The position numbers and the translations under genes were made by a program. Below the pieces are notes generated by a model, which saw only the letters and a list, made by a program, of their open reading frames with translations, did not search any database and had not been told where the DNA came from. Shown piece by piece: positions 8,024-16,923 of a stretch of DNA of 48,461 nucleotides. The DNA is taken from positions 161,470 to 209,930 of the forward strand of contig VEXD01000001.1 of NCBI GenBank assembly GCA_009391235.1, in the 5' to 3' direction. The stretch comes from SAR202 cluster bacterium AC-409-J13_OGT_754m. GTDB taxonomy: Bacteria; Chloroflexota; Dehalococcoidia; Lucifugimonadales; GCA-2712585. Numbering within the stretch: the stretch's first letter is position 1; every line of letters begins with the position of its first letter.

Positions 8024-9226
8024 TTGAATAATAAGCAAGCAATTGAAGCAGCAGGAATGCATTTCCAAAATATTCTATATGAACAACTTGCACGGATCGA
8101 AGAGATCAAGGCAAATCAGGAATGGACAAACTTCGATAATATCAAACCTATTCGAATAGGAATGTTAGGAGGGGATGGAATAGGCCCATATATCTCAGCT
8201 GAATCACAAAGGGTATTAGAACGTTTGCTTAAAGAGCCTGTAAAACAAGGAAAAGTAGTGTTTGAGGATATTACAGGTCTAACCATAGAAAATCGCGCTA
8301 AACACATGAAGTCAATTCCTGAAGATGTTTTAGACAATATCAAAAACTGCCACGTAACTCTAAAGGGGCCTACTCATACTCCAGAGAAAGGAGACCCCTG
8401 GCCAAATATAGAAAGCGCCAATGTGTCGATGAGAAAATCGTTAGACTTATTTGCTAACGTTAGGCCTGTTCGATTACCTCAAGAAGGTATTGATTGGACA
8501 TTCTTCAGGGAAAATACGGAAGATCTCTATGCCGTAGGAAGCCAAGGAATTAATGTTACTGATGACCTCGCTATCGACTTCCGTGTTATCACCACTCAAG
8601 GGTCAGAAAGAATAATAGATGCCGCATTTGCCTACGCCAAACGCAATCACAAAGACCGTGTTACTATAGTGACGAAAGCTAACATTGTGAAAACTACTGA
8701 TGGCAAATTCCTGGACGTGGCCCGTCAAGTATCTGAAAAATATCCAAGCATCAGTTGGGATGCATGGTATATAGATATAATGACAGCTAAACTATTAGAT
8801 ACCTCTAGAAGAAGTGAGTTTCAAGTTTTGGCACTGCCCAATTTGTACGGAGACATACTCACTGACGAAGCGGCTCAGATACAAGGTGGGGTCGGAACTG
8901 CCGGTAGCGCTAATATAGGAAAAAAATATGCCATGTTTGAAGCAATACATGGAACGGCTCCACGCATGGTGGAGACTGGGAGAGCACAATACGCAGACCC
9001 TAGTTCTATGATTCGAGCTGGCGCCATGTTGCTAGACCACATCGGATTTCAAAGCTTATCTCAACTCCTAAACAAAGCTCTAGATATATGCACTCTGTAT
9101 GAAAAAGAAGTGTTTACGACCGGTAGAGATACTGGGGCAACCTCACAGGAATTTGGAGATTATCTATTGTCAACTGTAGAAAGGTCTGACTTGGGCTCGA
9201 AATGGCAAGCCTACACTCAATCATAA
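8024..9226 (+). CDS. icd: isocitrate dehydrogenase (isocitrate/isopropylmalate family)
   Basis: Oxidative decarboxylation of isocitrate to 2-oxoglutarate in the TCA cycle. The family fold is clear: GDGIGP near the N terminus, FRENTEDLY, KANIVKTTDG, and HGTAPRM. The isocitrate-specific S-x-N-x-x-x-R motif is present (S131, N133, R137 from the chosen start), which separates it from isopropylmalate dehydrogenase. After HGTAP, the residues that select the cofactor are R-M, neither the K-Y of E. coli NADP enzymes nor the D-I of NAD enzymes, so the coenzyme is uncertain. I chose the TTG at 8024 because GGAGG sits seven bases upstream; the frame is open to another TTG at 7964. mdh follows after 33 bases, an icd-mdh pairing seen in Chloroflexota and other bacteria. 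Confidence 0.88.
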   Translation: MNNKQAIEAAGMHFQNILYEQLARIEEIKANQEWTNFDNIKPIRIGMLGGDGIGPYISAESQRVLERLLKEPVKQGKVVFEDITGLTIENRAKHMKSIPEDVLDNIKNCHVTLKGPTHTPEKGDPWPNIESANVSMRKSLDLFANVRPVRLPQEGIDWTFFRENTEDLYAVGSQGINVTDDLAIDFRVITTQGSERIIDAAFAYAKRNHKDRVTIVTKANIVKTTDGKFLDVARQVSEKYPSISWDAWYIDIMTAKLLDTSRRSEFQVLALPNLYGDILTDEAAQIQGGVGTAGSANIGKKYAMFEAIHGTAPRMVETGRAQYADPSSMIRAGAMLLDHIGFQSLSQLLNKALDICTLYEKEVFTTGRDTGATSQEFGDYLLSTVERSDLGSKWQAYTQS

Positions 9227-9259
9227 ATCAATATTAGTACTTTATAAGGAGAACCGGAT

Positions 9260-10198
9260 ATGCGCAAAAAGGTCACTGTTGTTGGAGCGGGTAATGTAGG
9301 GGCTACAGCTGCTCAGTTAATACATCGACTAGGTTACGCAGACGTGATATTGGTTGATATAGTTGAAGATATGCCTGCGGGAAAGGCCCTTGATATGCAG
9401 GAGTCTGCTCCGCTAATAGGGTCGGACGCAAAAATAATTGGAAGTAACTCTTACGAAGACACTGAAGACTCGGACCTGGTCATAATTACTGCAGGAATCG
9501 CCCGTAAACCTGGGATGAGCCGAGATGATCTATTATTAACAAATATGAACATAATTGGATCGGTTACAAGAGAAGTGGTAAAGTTTTCTCCTCATTGTTT
9601 GATAATGGTGGTAAGCAACCCACTGGACGCTATGTGCCAACATGCATTTGAGGTTAGCGGATTTCCCAAACATAGAGTGTTCGGAATGGCCGGCGTCTTA
9701 GACACAGCTCGCTTCAGGACTTTCATTTCCGAAGAACTTAACGTTTCTGTAGAAGATGTACATGCCTACGTCCTTGGTGGACATGGAGACGACATGGTTC
9801 CACTGGTTAGATACACCACTGTTGGTGGAATACCTATCACTGAATTGTTAGACCAAGAAGCTATTGATAGATTGGTACAACGTGCTAGGCAAGGTGGGGC
9901 AGAAATAGTGTCACTGCTTAAAACAGGAAGCGCATACTATGCGCCAGCTGCATCAATCACTGAAATGACTGAAGCTATTCTGCTCGACAAAAAACGAATA
10001 CTGCCTTGTTGCACCTACTTAGAAGGCCAATACGGAATCAACAACCTATGTATGGGCGTACCTGTGAAATTAGGAGCCAATGGAATAGAGTCAGTTATAG
10101 AGATTACTCTTACTGACGAAGAAAAAGCCGCAATGGATAGATCTGCAGCAAGCGTGCAGGAATTAATAGAAGTAATGAATAAAAATCGTCCTAATTGA
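9260..10198 (+). CDS. mdh: malate dehydrogenase (LDH-like type)
   Basis: Reversible NAD-dependent oxidation of malate to oxaloacetate. The 312 residues contain the dinucleotide motif GAGNVG (9-14), an aspartate at the end of the second strand (D33), which selects NAD over NADP, and the mobile loop [10 protein letters not shown]. There R82 marks malate rather than lactate specificity and R88 binds the substrate. R151 (DTARF) and the catalytic H175 (GGHGDD) complete the active site. This is the tetrameric, LDH-like MDH group. ATG start with AAGGAG upstream. It lies directly after icd, so two TCA-cycle steps are probably co-transcribed. Confidence 0.95.
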   Translation: MRKKVTVVGAGNVGATAAQLIHRLGYADVILVDIVEDMPAGKALDMQESAPLIGSDAKIIGSNSYEDTEDSDLVIITAGIARKPGMSRDDLLLTNMNIIGSVTREVVKFSPHCLIMVVSNPLDAMCQHAFEVSGFPKHRVFGMAGVLDTARFRTFISEELNVSVEDVHAYVLGGHGDDMVPLVRYTTVGGIPITELLDQEAIDRLVQRARQGGAEIVSLLKTGSAYYAPAASITEMTEAILLDKKRILPCCTYLEGQYGINNLCMGVPVKLGANGIESVIEITLTDEEKAAMDRSAASVQELIEVMNKNRPN

Positions 10199-10235
10199 AA
10201 CTTTAAAACAAAGGTCAGCAATAATAGAGGCTTAA

Positions 10236-11546
10236 ATGGTGAAACGCACCGAGGAAGAAAAACGACTGCTTGAAAAGGCATTTAGGTTTCTACCTGGAGG
10301 CAGCCTGGGTAATGTAATGTTCTCCAATGATGATTCATTCATTGTGAAAAGGGGACAAGGCTCCAAAATATGGGACGTCAGCAATAATGAGTACATAGAC
10401 TACTTGATGGGATCTGGACCTATGGTATTAGGGCACTCGCATCCCTCAGTCGTTAAAGCGGTGTTAAATGCTATTGAAAATGGTAGCACCTTTTTCACTA
10501 CAAACGAATCAGCCGTCATGCTTGCAGAGGAGCTAGTTAAGGCGATCCCATCTGCAGACAAGGTTAGGTTCACGACCAGTGGCACTGACGCATGTTTTCA
10601 AGCCTTAAGAATAGCTAGAGCTTTTAGACAACGTGACAAGGTCTTGAAATTCGAAGGTGGATTTCATGGAAGCAGCGATTATTCCCTAATGAGTAATCCT
10701 CCTCACCAGCTCTACGATTTTCCAAAGTCAGAAGCTAGTAGTGCAGGAGTGCCACGCGTTATTGAAGAATTGGTAATCGTTGCACCCTTCAACAATATAG
10801 ATTTTACAACCTCTATTATTGAAAAACATCATCACGAACTGGCAGCAGTAATTGTAGAACCTGTACAACGAATATTACCTCCTATGCCAGGTTTTTTGGA
10901 AGGCTTAAGAGAAATCACATCGTACTATGATATTCCACTTATATTCGACGAAGTAGTAACTGGATTTAGGATGGCGTACGGTGGGGCGCAAGAATTCTAT
11001 GGTGTAACGCCAGACCTTACCGCAGTTGGCAAGATTATGGGAGGCGGATTTGCCCTAGGCGCCGTCTGTGGGAGAGAAGATATAATGTCTGTTTACGACC
11101 CAAGCCAGGCTAAACCAGACAATTTAGTTAGTCAAATTGGTACTCTCAATGGCAATCCTATAGCTGCAGTGGCTGGATTAGCCACACTCAAGGAACTCAA
11201 AAAAGAGGGAACCTATGAATACCTCTGGCAAATAGGGCGAGAACTCAGAGACAGCTTGGATACTCTTTGTCGCCAAGCTGAGATACCAGCTCAAACTTCA
11301 GGTGTAGACCCAGTGTTTGACATCATATTCACAAATCAGACTCTAACAGATTATCGCTCAACACTGACAGCCAATAACCAACTAAACAACCTGTTCAGAA
11401 GTCTCCTTCAAAAACAATCTGTTTTTAGAGGTCCTCAAAAGTTTTATCCATCCCTTGCACACAGTATCGAAGACATACAGTACACAAAAAAAGCGTTTGC
11501 TACAGTAATAGAGCAGGTTCTGGAATTTACAGACTCAACGGATTAG
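10236..11546 (+). CDS. class III PLP-dependent aminotransferase (glutamate-1-semialdehyde aminomutase-like)
   Basis: A pyridoxal-phosphate enzyme of fold type I, class III. The 436 residues have the usual order: N-terminal segment with FLPGGSLGNVMF, the phosphate-binding region TTSGTDACFQALRIAR (about 113-128), D238 in the IFDEVVTGFR motif, the Schiff-base lysine K266 (AVGKIMGGG), and LNGNPIAAVAG. Overall layout resembles glutamate-1-semialdehyde 2,1-aminomutase (hemL), but the HemL fingerprint is imperfect and many paralogues with other substrates look like this, so I do not give a gene symbol. It begins 37 bases after mdh and ends 12 bases before selB, so it may share their transcript. The actual amino donor and product are unknown. 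Confidence 0.82.
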   Translation: MVKRTEEEKRLLEKAFRFLPGGSLGNVMFSNDDSFIVKRGQGSKIWDVSNNEYIDYLMGSGPMVLGHSHPSVVKAVLNAIENGSTFFTTNESAVMLAEELVKAIPSADKVRFTTSGTDACFQALRIARAFRQRDKVLKFEGGFHGSSDYSLMSNPPHQLYDFPKSEASSAGVPRVIEELVIVAPFNNIDFTTSIIEKHHHELAAVIVEPVQRILPPMPGFLEGLREITSYYDIPLIFDEVVTGFRMAYGGAQEFYGVTPDLTAVGKIMGGGFALGAVCGREDIMSVYDPSQAKPDNLVSQIGTLNGNPIAAVAGLATLKELKKEGTYEYLWQIGRELRDSLDTLCRQAEIPAQTSGVDPVFDIIFTNQTLTDYRSTLTANNQLNNLFRSLLQKQSVFRGPQKFYPSLAHSIEDIQYTKKAFATVIEQVLEFTDSTD

Positions 11547-11558
11547 GGGGTCTAAAGT

Positions 11559-13421
11559 ATGTACGTAGTCGGAACTGCAGGACACGTAGACCACGGTAAG
11601 TCTACTTTAATAAAAGCGCTTACAGGAATAGATCCAGATAGATTGCCTCAAGAAAAACAAAGAGGAATGACGCTCGATTTGGGTTTCGCATGGATGACCC
11701 TGCCATCTGGACGTCAGATTAGTATAGTTGATGTTCCAGGTCATGAACGATTTGTTCGGCATATGTTAGCTGGGGTTGGCGCCATAGATCTGGCCCTCCT
11801 AATCATAGCAGCCGACGAAGGAATAAAGCCCCAAACGACTGAACACCTGCAAATTCTGAATATGCTTAAAACCAAAAGAGTTCTGGTAGTGGTCACTAAA
11901 TCTGACTTGGTGGACCAGGAAACTCTTGAACTTCTGAATATGGAATTCGAGGATCTCTTCAAAGGTACTGTTTGTGAAGGAGCTTCAATTGTACCGGTTT
12001 CAGTCCCCACCGGAGAGGGCTTAGCGCAGCTAACGGAAAAAATGGACCAGGTTTTGGACACAACTGAACAGCGACAAGATTTAGGTCGACCTAGACTAGC
12101 CATTGACCGCTTTTTTAGCGTATCTGGATTCGGAACGGTAGTAACTGGAACACTGATAGATGGCTCATTTGCTTCCGGAGATGTTGTTGAGATTGTCCCA
12201 TCTGGACTGAACTGTCGTATAAGAGCAATACAATCACACCGCACCACTGTCGAGCATTCCGGCCCAGGGCGAAGACTAGCTATCAATCTTTCTGGGATCT
12301 CAAATGAGGAAATACGCAGAGGCGATATAGTAACCAAACCGGGATGGCTTAAACCTACCATCATGATTGATGCAGAAGTTCAACTTATGCCTAATGCAAT
12401 TCGTCCATTAAAACATAACTCTCGTCTTTCATTTCATCTTCTTGTAAGTGAAACCCAGGCAAGAGTAAGGTTGCTAAACACTCGAGAGCTTCAGCCAGGT
12501 GAACACGCTTGGGCTCAAATTCATCTGGCAAACCCAATTGCATTGGCTAAGGGAGATTTATTCATATTGAGAAATACTATGACCACTGTAGGTGGAGGCA
12601 GGGTCGTTGACATTGCCCCTAAGCGTCATAGACCTTTTGTTGAATCTGTTTTAGAGCGCATAGCATTATTGGATGAAGGCACTATCGAAAGTAGTTTATT
12701 AGGCGCATTGGACGAATATAAACCTTCAAACCCAAAACGGCTTGCTCAGATAACTAATCTAAACCTAGAGCAAATATTATCATCTATAACAGAAATGTCT
12801 AAAGGAGAACAACTAGTACTCTTGGATGAAATTGAAGCAACCCCTAATTCCGTCATATATTCTAACTCCGCCTGGAATAATTTGGAGAGTCGAATAACCC
12901 AAGCTATAAATGCCTACCATGAACAACAGCCATTAAGAAGGGGAATCTCAAAGGAAGAAATACGTAGTCGTTTGGACGTTACTCCGGTAATCTTTGCAAA
13001 AATACTGAATCGAATGAAGAAAGAAGGAACAATTTCAGAACAGGAGGCCTATCTTCGTTCTCCCCACCATAGTACTGCATTAGATGAAAAACAAAAACAC
13101 TTAACTAAATCATTTCTTGATGCCTTGAAATCAAATCCGTATTCTCCTCCCCCAGATCTAATTTTGGAACCTGAATTGCTTGCATTACTGGTAAATGAAG
13201 GTCAAGTAGTGAAACTAAACAACTCCATAACTTTCTTGGCTGAAACCTACGCCGAAGCTGTCCAAATTATAAGCGATCACATCAAATCCCATGGTAATAT
13301 TACTGTCGCACAAGCTCGAACTCTGCTAGACTCAAGTCGAAAATATATTCTACCGCTGCTCGAATATATGGACCAAAATAGAATCACTCGTAGAATCGGA
13401 GATCACCGAATATTAAGGTGA
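11559..13421 (+). CDS. selB: selenocysteine-specific translation elongation factor SelB
   Basis: GTPase that brings Sec-tRNA to UGA codons marked by a SECIS hairpin. The 620 residues show the EF-Tu-like part (about 1-340) with G1 GHVDHGKS at 8-15, G3 DVPGHE at 58-63, and TKSD at 113-116 in place of NKxD. SelB-type wording such as GMTLDLGFAW is present. The C-terminal third is the array of winged-helix domains that binds SECIS RNA, with the hallmark SRKYILPLLEYMD and TRRIGDHR at the very end. No selA, selD or tRNA-Sec is in this window, and none of the genes here has an in-frame TGA that I noticed, so its clients lie elsewhere. Three bases separate its stop from the nurA ATG, which indicates one operon. 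Confidence 0.93.
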   Translation: MYVVGTAGHVDHGKSTLIKALTGIDPDRLPQEKQRGMTLDLGFAWMTLPSGRQISIVDVPGHERFVRHMLAGVGAIDLALLIIAADEGIKPQTTEHLQILNMLKTKRVLVVVTKSDLVDQETLELLNMEFEDLFKGTVCEGASIVPVSVPTGEGLAQLTEKMDQVLDTTEQRQDLGRPRLAIDRFFSVSGFGTVVTGTLIDGSFASGDVVEIVPSGLNCRIRAIQSHRTTVEHSGPGRRLAINLSGISNEEIRRGDIVTKPGWLKPTIMIDAEVQLMPNAIRPLKHNSRLSFHLLVSETQARVRLLNTRELQPGEHAWAQIHLANPIALAKGDLFILRNTMTTVGGGRVVDIAPKRHRPFVESVLERIALLDEGTIESSLLGALDEYKPSNPKRLAQITNLNLEQILSSITEMSKGEQLVLLDEIEATPNSVIYSNSAWNNLESRITQAINAYHEQQPLRRGISKEEIRSRLDVTPVIFAKILNRMKKEGTISEQEAYLRSPHHSTALDEKQKHLTKSFLDALKSNPYSPPPDLILEPELLALLVNEGQVVKLNNSITFLAETYAEAVQIISDHIKSHGNITVAQARTLLDSSRKYILPLLEYMDQNRITRRIGDHRILR

Positions 13422-13424
13422 ATT

Positions 13425-14630
13425 ATGTCTTTAGATTTTAATAAAACTCTTGTTCAGATGGCCGATGTCGTTTCCCGAATGAAAACGTCCCAAAACGATC
13501 GGAATTTAAGGCTTTCATTGGCGGCAAAAATAATGAAGGCTACCAGAGAAAATGATCTAAAGGAAAAACTTTCGTTGGCAAAAGATCGCCCCTTTTTATG
13601 GGCTAACCCAAGTTCCGAGCTTGGAAACGGTCATTCACCAACCGAATTGCCTGAGGAGTTTGCTGTAGTTGCAGTGGATGGTTCTCATATAGATGTAGAT
13701 CGACACTTACCCGTTCCATGCTCTCTAATCAACATAGGAACTTGTATCCTTCAATACGGGACTCAGCCAAATGCTCACTTAGGTAATTACCCTAAGCTTT
13801 ATTCTGACGAAGGATTGTACCTTACTGAACATGGAACCACGACCAGAGAAGTCGCCATAGAGGGTCCTATTCTTGGATTTAAGCGCACCATAGATGAGGT
13901 GCGCGAGTTAGAAAAATTGATATCAGAAATTCCTCCAACAATACCAACATTAGCTTTAGTAGATGGTTCTCTTGTTTTGTGGGGCTTGTCAGGACAAGGA
14001 TACCCTGATCTAGTCCGTCAAGAGTTCTTGGACAAAGGCATTTTGCCAATCCTAGCCAACCTGAAACAAGTTGCACAGAATAGGACCATAAGTGTTGCAG
14101 CATATGTTAGTCTTCCTAGAAGTACGGAAGTCGTCAATGCGTTACGGCTCTACCTCTGTGATACCAATGCAGTTGAATGCAAAAGGTCATGCTCAAACCG
14201 AATGTCCCCTTTTAAACCCTGCGATCTACCTAACGAACTCTTAGACAGAGAACTTTTCGATATTCTATTAAAACCCGGACAGAGATCCGAGCTATTTTTC
14301 ACAAATTCATCAATAGTCCGTGAGCATTACAACGGGCACCAAATATATTTCTTCTATCTCAACAATGGACAAGAAATTGCTAGGATAGAAATTCCTGACT
14401 GGGTTGCAACAAACAAAACTTTGGTTTCCTTAACCCATGCTTTGATTTTAGACCAATGTTATAAAGGTAGAGGATATCCAGTATCAATTTCCGAAGCGCA
14501 TCAACAGGCCGTCATTAATGGTTCAGATCGACAGACATTTAAAGATATGTTAAGTTCTGCTCTCACGCGACAAGGCCTTCCAACTTACACGTCTGAAAAA
14601 ACTCGCTCCAAAAGGCTAGCTTGGCTATAA
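13425..14630 (+). CDS. nurA: NurA-domain nuclease
   Basis: Predicted 5'-3' single-strand exonuclease/endonuclease that works with the HerA motor in DNA-end resection (established for archaea). The 401-residue protein has the metal-binding aspartates D85 (AVDGS) and D180 (LVDGS) in the RNase-H-like core, and the NurA C-terminal signature YPVSISEAHQQAVI at about 351-364. Between these lies an insertion with four cysteines, C245-x6-C252-x3-C256-x9-C266, which could hold zinc or an iron-sulfur cluster; this is inference. It starts three bases after selB, and the next gene begins seven bases after its stop, so selB-nurA-X-herA is almost certainly one transcription unit. Confidence 0.85.
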   Translation: MSLDFNKTLVQMADVVSRMKTSQNDRNLRLSLAAKIMKATRENDLKEKLSLAKDRPFLWANPSSELGNGHSPTELPEEFAVVAVDGSHIDVDRHLPVPCSLINIGTCILQYGTQPNAHLGNYPKLYSDEGLYLTEHGTTTREVAIEGPILGFKRTIDEVRELEKLISEIPPTIPTLALVDGSLVLWGLSGQGYPDLVRQEFLDKGILPILANLKQVAQNRTISVAAYVSLPRSTEVVNALRLYLCDTNAVECKRSCSNRMSPFKPCDLPNELLDRELFDILLKPGQRSELFFTNSSIVREHYNGHQIYFFYLNNGQEIARIEIPDWVATNKTLVSLTHALILDQCYKGRGYPVSISEAHQQAVINGSDRQTFKDMLSSALTRQGLPTYTSEKTRSKRLAWL

Positions 14631-14637
14631 TCTAACC

Positions 14638-15207
14638 ATGTCAGAACGAATAGGTGAAATAATAGAGGCGAATACCAATGGCTTTACTGTCCACTGCTAT
14701 AAACTATATGAATCTCCACCACTAGGCTCAATCATACAAAGCGGAATACCCACAATCTTTGGAGTAATATCCGAAATAACAACTGAGCCGTTGGACCCTT
14801 CTAGGCCAATAATTGCTATAGGCCAAAACGAACCAACAGAAGATGAAATATACCGCAGTAACCCTCAGCTTAATAATTTACTCTGCACTCGGTTGACCGC
14901 CCTTACTATAGGGTACTCAAATAACGAGAATTTTTCTCATGGGCTTCCACCTCACCCTCCTAGAATACACTCATTTGTATATCTATCGGACAATCATTAT
15001 ATCGAAAGTCTAGCTAAATCGTTTGATTTTCTGCATTTACTGTTGAGCAGTGGAACCAATGACGAGGTTGTTTCAGCATGCTTACGTCAAATTAGTCAAA
15101 AGCTTCCCGACGGTTATCCATTCCTTATTGAATCAGGGCAAGCTCTCGCAACAGAACTAATTGGTCAATTTCCCCGCCTCAATGCAATTCTTAGGAGGCT
15201 ATCATGA
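14638..15207 (+). CDS. HAS-barrel-like protein between NurA and HerA (uncharacterised)
   Basis: I do not recognise a named family for the whole 189-residue protein. The first 55 residues (RIGEIIEANTNGFTVHCYKL, then a G-x-I-I stretch and FGVISEITTEPLDPSR) follow the same strand pattern as the N-terminal HAS barrel of the adjacent HerA, which reads LLGHVVSGSLRDGIEIRMGN, then FFGLITNVKLMTTDPN. The remaining part is mostly helical with no catalytic motif that I can see, and no signal peptide or membrane segment. Its stop codon overlaps the herA start (ATGA at 15204-15207), which predicts translational coupling and equal expression. A structural or loading role in a HerA-NurA complex is the natural inference. 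Confidence 0.72.
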   Translation: MSERIGEIIEANTNGFTVHCYKLYESPPLGSIIQSGIPTIFGVISEITTEPLDPSRPIIAIGQNEPTEDEIYRSNPQLNNLLCTRLTALTIGYSNNENFSHGLPPHPPRIHSFVYLSDNHYIESLAKSFDFLHLLLSSGTNDEVVSACLRQISQKLPDGYPFLIESGQALATELIGQFPRLNAILRRLS

Positions 15208-16868
15208 TTGTTGAGAACAACATGGCTCAATCAAACGAACAGAGCTTGTTGGGTCACGTAGTCAGTGGTTCGCTACGTGATGGCATTGAAATTCGGATGG
15301 GCAATCAGGTATCAGTTGAGGATATAAAAGAAGGCACATATGTAACAATACATGGACAAAAAAAGTCATTTTTCGGACTAATTACCAATGTCAAATTAAT
15401 GACTACAGACCCCAATCTTCAATTTTCCTATTCCACAACAGACAACCCTTTCATCTCTGAAGTTATCTCGTCAAGCATGACATACGGCAGTCTCTCGGTG
15501 CTCCCTATGCTCACCCTTCCAGCAGTACTTGGAGCCGATCAAACCGTAGAACCAGCCAAAACTGTACCGTCTCATTTTTCACAAGTCTTCCAGGCTTCTG
15601 AGCGTGATGTCGAAGTCGTCTTCGGAAAAGAGGACCAAACGCACTTTTTTATAGGTAATCCCCTAGATATGGAAACAAAGGTCTGCATTAACCTTGACGA
15701 ACTCATTAAACGTTCATCAGCGGTTTTTGGCAAGAGTGGCACAGGCAAAACCTTTCTAACTAGAATTCTATTAGCCGGGTTAATACAGAGTGACCTGGCA
15801 TCCAGCCTAGTGTTTGACATGCACAATGAATATGGTTCTACAGGACAAGATCGAGACAGAGGAAGACGCGTAAGTGGCCTCAAACAAATCTTTGAGAACA
15901 AGGTTTCCGTTTTTACACTTGATCCTGAAAATAGCAAGAGAAGACAGGCAAAATATGACTTTGAGGTCCAAATAGGCTATAACGAAATCGAACCCGAAGA
16001 CATACAACTCCTGCGAGAAACGTTGAACTTGTCCGATATCGCTGCCGACGCAGCCTATACTCTTGAAAGAGTACTCGGACCTAAAAAATGGCTCCAGAGA
16101 TTCCTCGAAATGGAAATCGATGAGGTTTATGAAAAAGCTGTAGCCTGGAACATACATGCACAGTCAGCCCGATCACTACATAATCGACTATCTCGGTTTA
16201 AACGCATTGGCTTTATGAAACCTACAGCCATCGATGACTCAGTTAAACGCATGCTGGACCTCTTAGGCAAAGGCAAACACGTGATCCTTGAGTTTGGTAG
16301 ATACGGCGATAATCTCACCGCTTATATGCTGGCAGCTAATTTATTGACCCGCAGAATACATGATCGTTATGTATACATGAAAGAAGAGGCCGAAGGAACC
16401 ACTAAAGCCAATGAACCCAGACCATTAGTAATTTGCATTGAAGAGGCTCATAGATTTCTAAATCCAGCCGTAGCACACCAGACCATCTTCGGGAATATCG
16501 CGAGGGAATTGCGAAAGTATAATGTTACTCTGATGATAGTAGATCAACGACCTAGTGCGATCGATTCGGAGGTAATGAGCCAAATAGGAACCAAGGTTGC
16601 TTGTCAACTCGACAACGATAGAGATATAGATGCGACTCTAGCTGGTACGTCTGGAAGTCGAGAATTAAGGTCTGTATTATCTAAACTAGATTCCAAACAA
16701 CAAGCTTTGATTTTTGGCCATGCTGTACCACTGCCAGTTCTTATCCGCACGCGCGAATACGGTTCAGATGGCTCATATGCAGACCTAACACGCCCATCAT
16801 GGCATACGACCGACTTTGGGGTAGAAACTGAAGAAGAGTTGGAGGAGAGATTAAAAGAGTTGTTCTAG
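15204..16868 (+). CDS. herA: HerA-type FtsK/VirB4-fold ATPase (DNA translocase)
   Basis: Hexameric bipolar DNA translocase that partners NurA in end processing. The 554 residues comprise an N-terminal HAS barrel (about 15-70), a RecA-like motor with Walker A GKSGTGKT at 176-183, the FDMHNEYG stretch after it (about 204-211), and Walker B LVICIEEAH at about 408-415. It also has the distal VDQRPSAID motif and an arginine-finger region near RDIDATLAG. The insertion between Walker A and B is helical, as in HerA. The start codon overlaps the preceding stop. An alternative ATG seven codons in is possible. The gene ends the selB-nurA-X-herA unit, and the next gene appears to have its own promoter. 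Confidence 0.9.
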   Translation: MIVENNMAQSNEQSLLGHVVSGSLRDGIEIRMGNQVSVEDIKEGTYVTIHGQKKSFFGLITNVKLMTTDPNLQFSYSTTDNPFISEVISSSMTYGSLSVLPMLTLPAVLGADQTVEPAKTVPSHFSQVFQASERDVEVVFGKEDQTHFFIGNPLDMETKVCINLDELIKRSSAVFGKSGTGKTFLTRILLAGLIQSDLASSLVFDMHNEYGSTGQDRDRGRRVSGLKQIFENKVSVFTLDPENSKRRQAKYDFEVQIGYNEIEPEDIQLLRETLNLSDIAADAAYTLERVLGPKKWLQRFLEMEIDEVYEKAVAWNIHAQSARSLHNRLSRFKRIGFMKPTAIDDSVKRMLDLLGKGKHVILEFGRYGDNLTAYMLAANLLTRRIHDRYVYMKEEAEGTTKANEPRPLVICIEEAHRFLNPAVAHQTIFGNIARELRKYNVTLMIVDQRPSAIDSEVMSQIGTKVACQLDNDRDIDATLAGTSGSRELRSVLSKLDSKQQALIFGHAVPLPVLIRTREYGSDGSYADLTRPSWHTTDFGVETEEELEERLKELF

Positions 16869-16898
16869 ATTCAGCAATTAATATGAGAATCTCCACTT

Positions 16899-16904
16899 TA
16901 TAAT
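16899..16904 (+). promoter_or_regulatory. candidate -10 element for the amino-acid dehydrogenase
   Basis: A perfect TATAAT sits 30 bases after the herA stop. No convincing -35 hexamer is present at 16-18 bases, so the call rests on the -10 alone. If real, transcription starts near 16911 and the mRNA leader contains both mini-ORFs described at 16924-16989. Confidence 0.4.
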
Positions 16905-16923
16905 TACAAAGAGTTTGGGGCAA

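Noticed and set aside
11741-12364. 207-residue minus-strand frame
   Set aside because: Antisense to selB with Ser/Arg/Thr-rich composition typical of a shadow frame.
11559-13421. selB as a sign of selenoproteins in this window
   Set aside because: I looked for genes broken by in-frame TGA next to a typical Sec site; every gene here is intact, so no selenoprotein is claimed.
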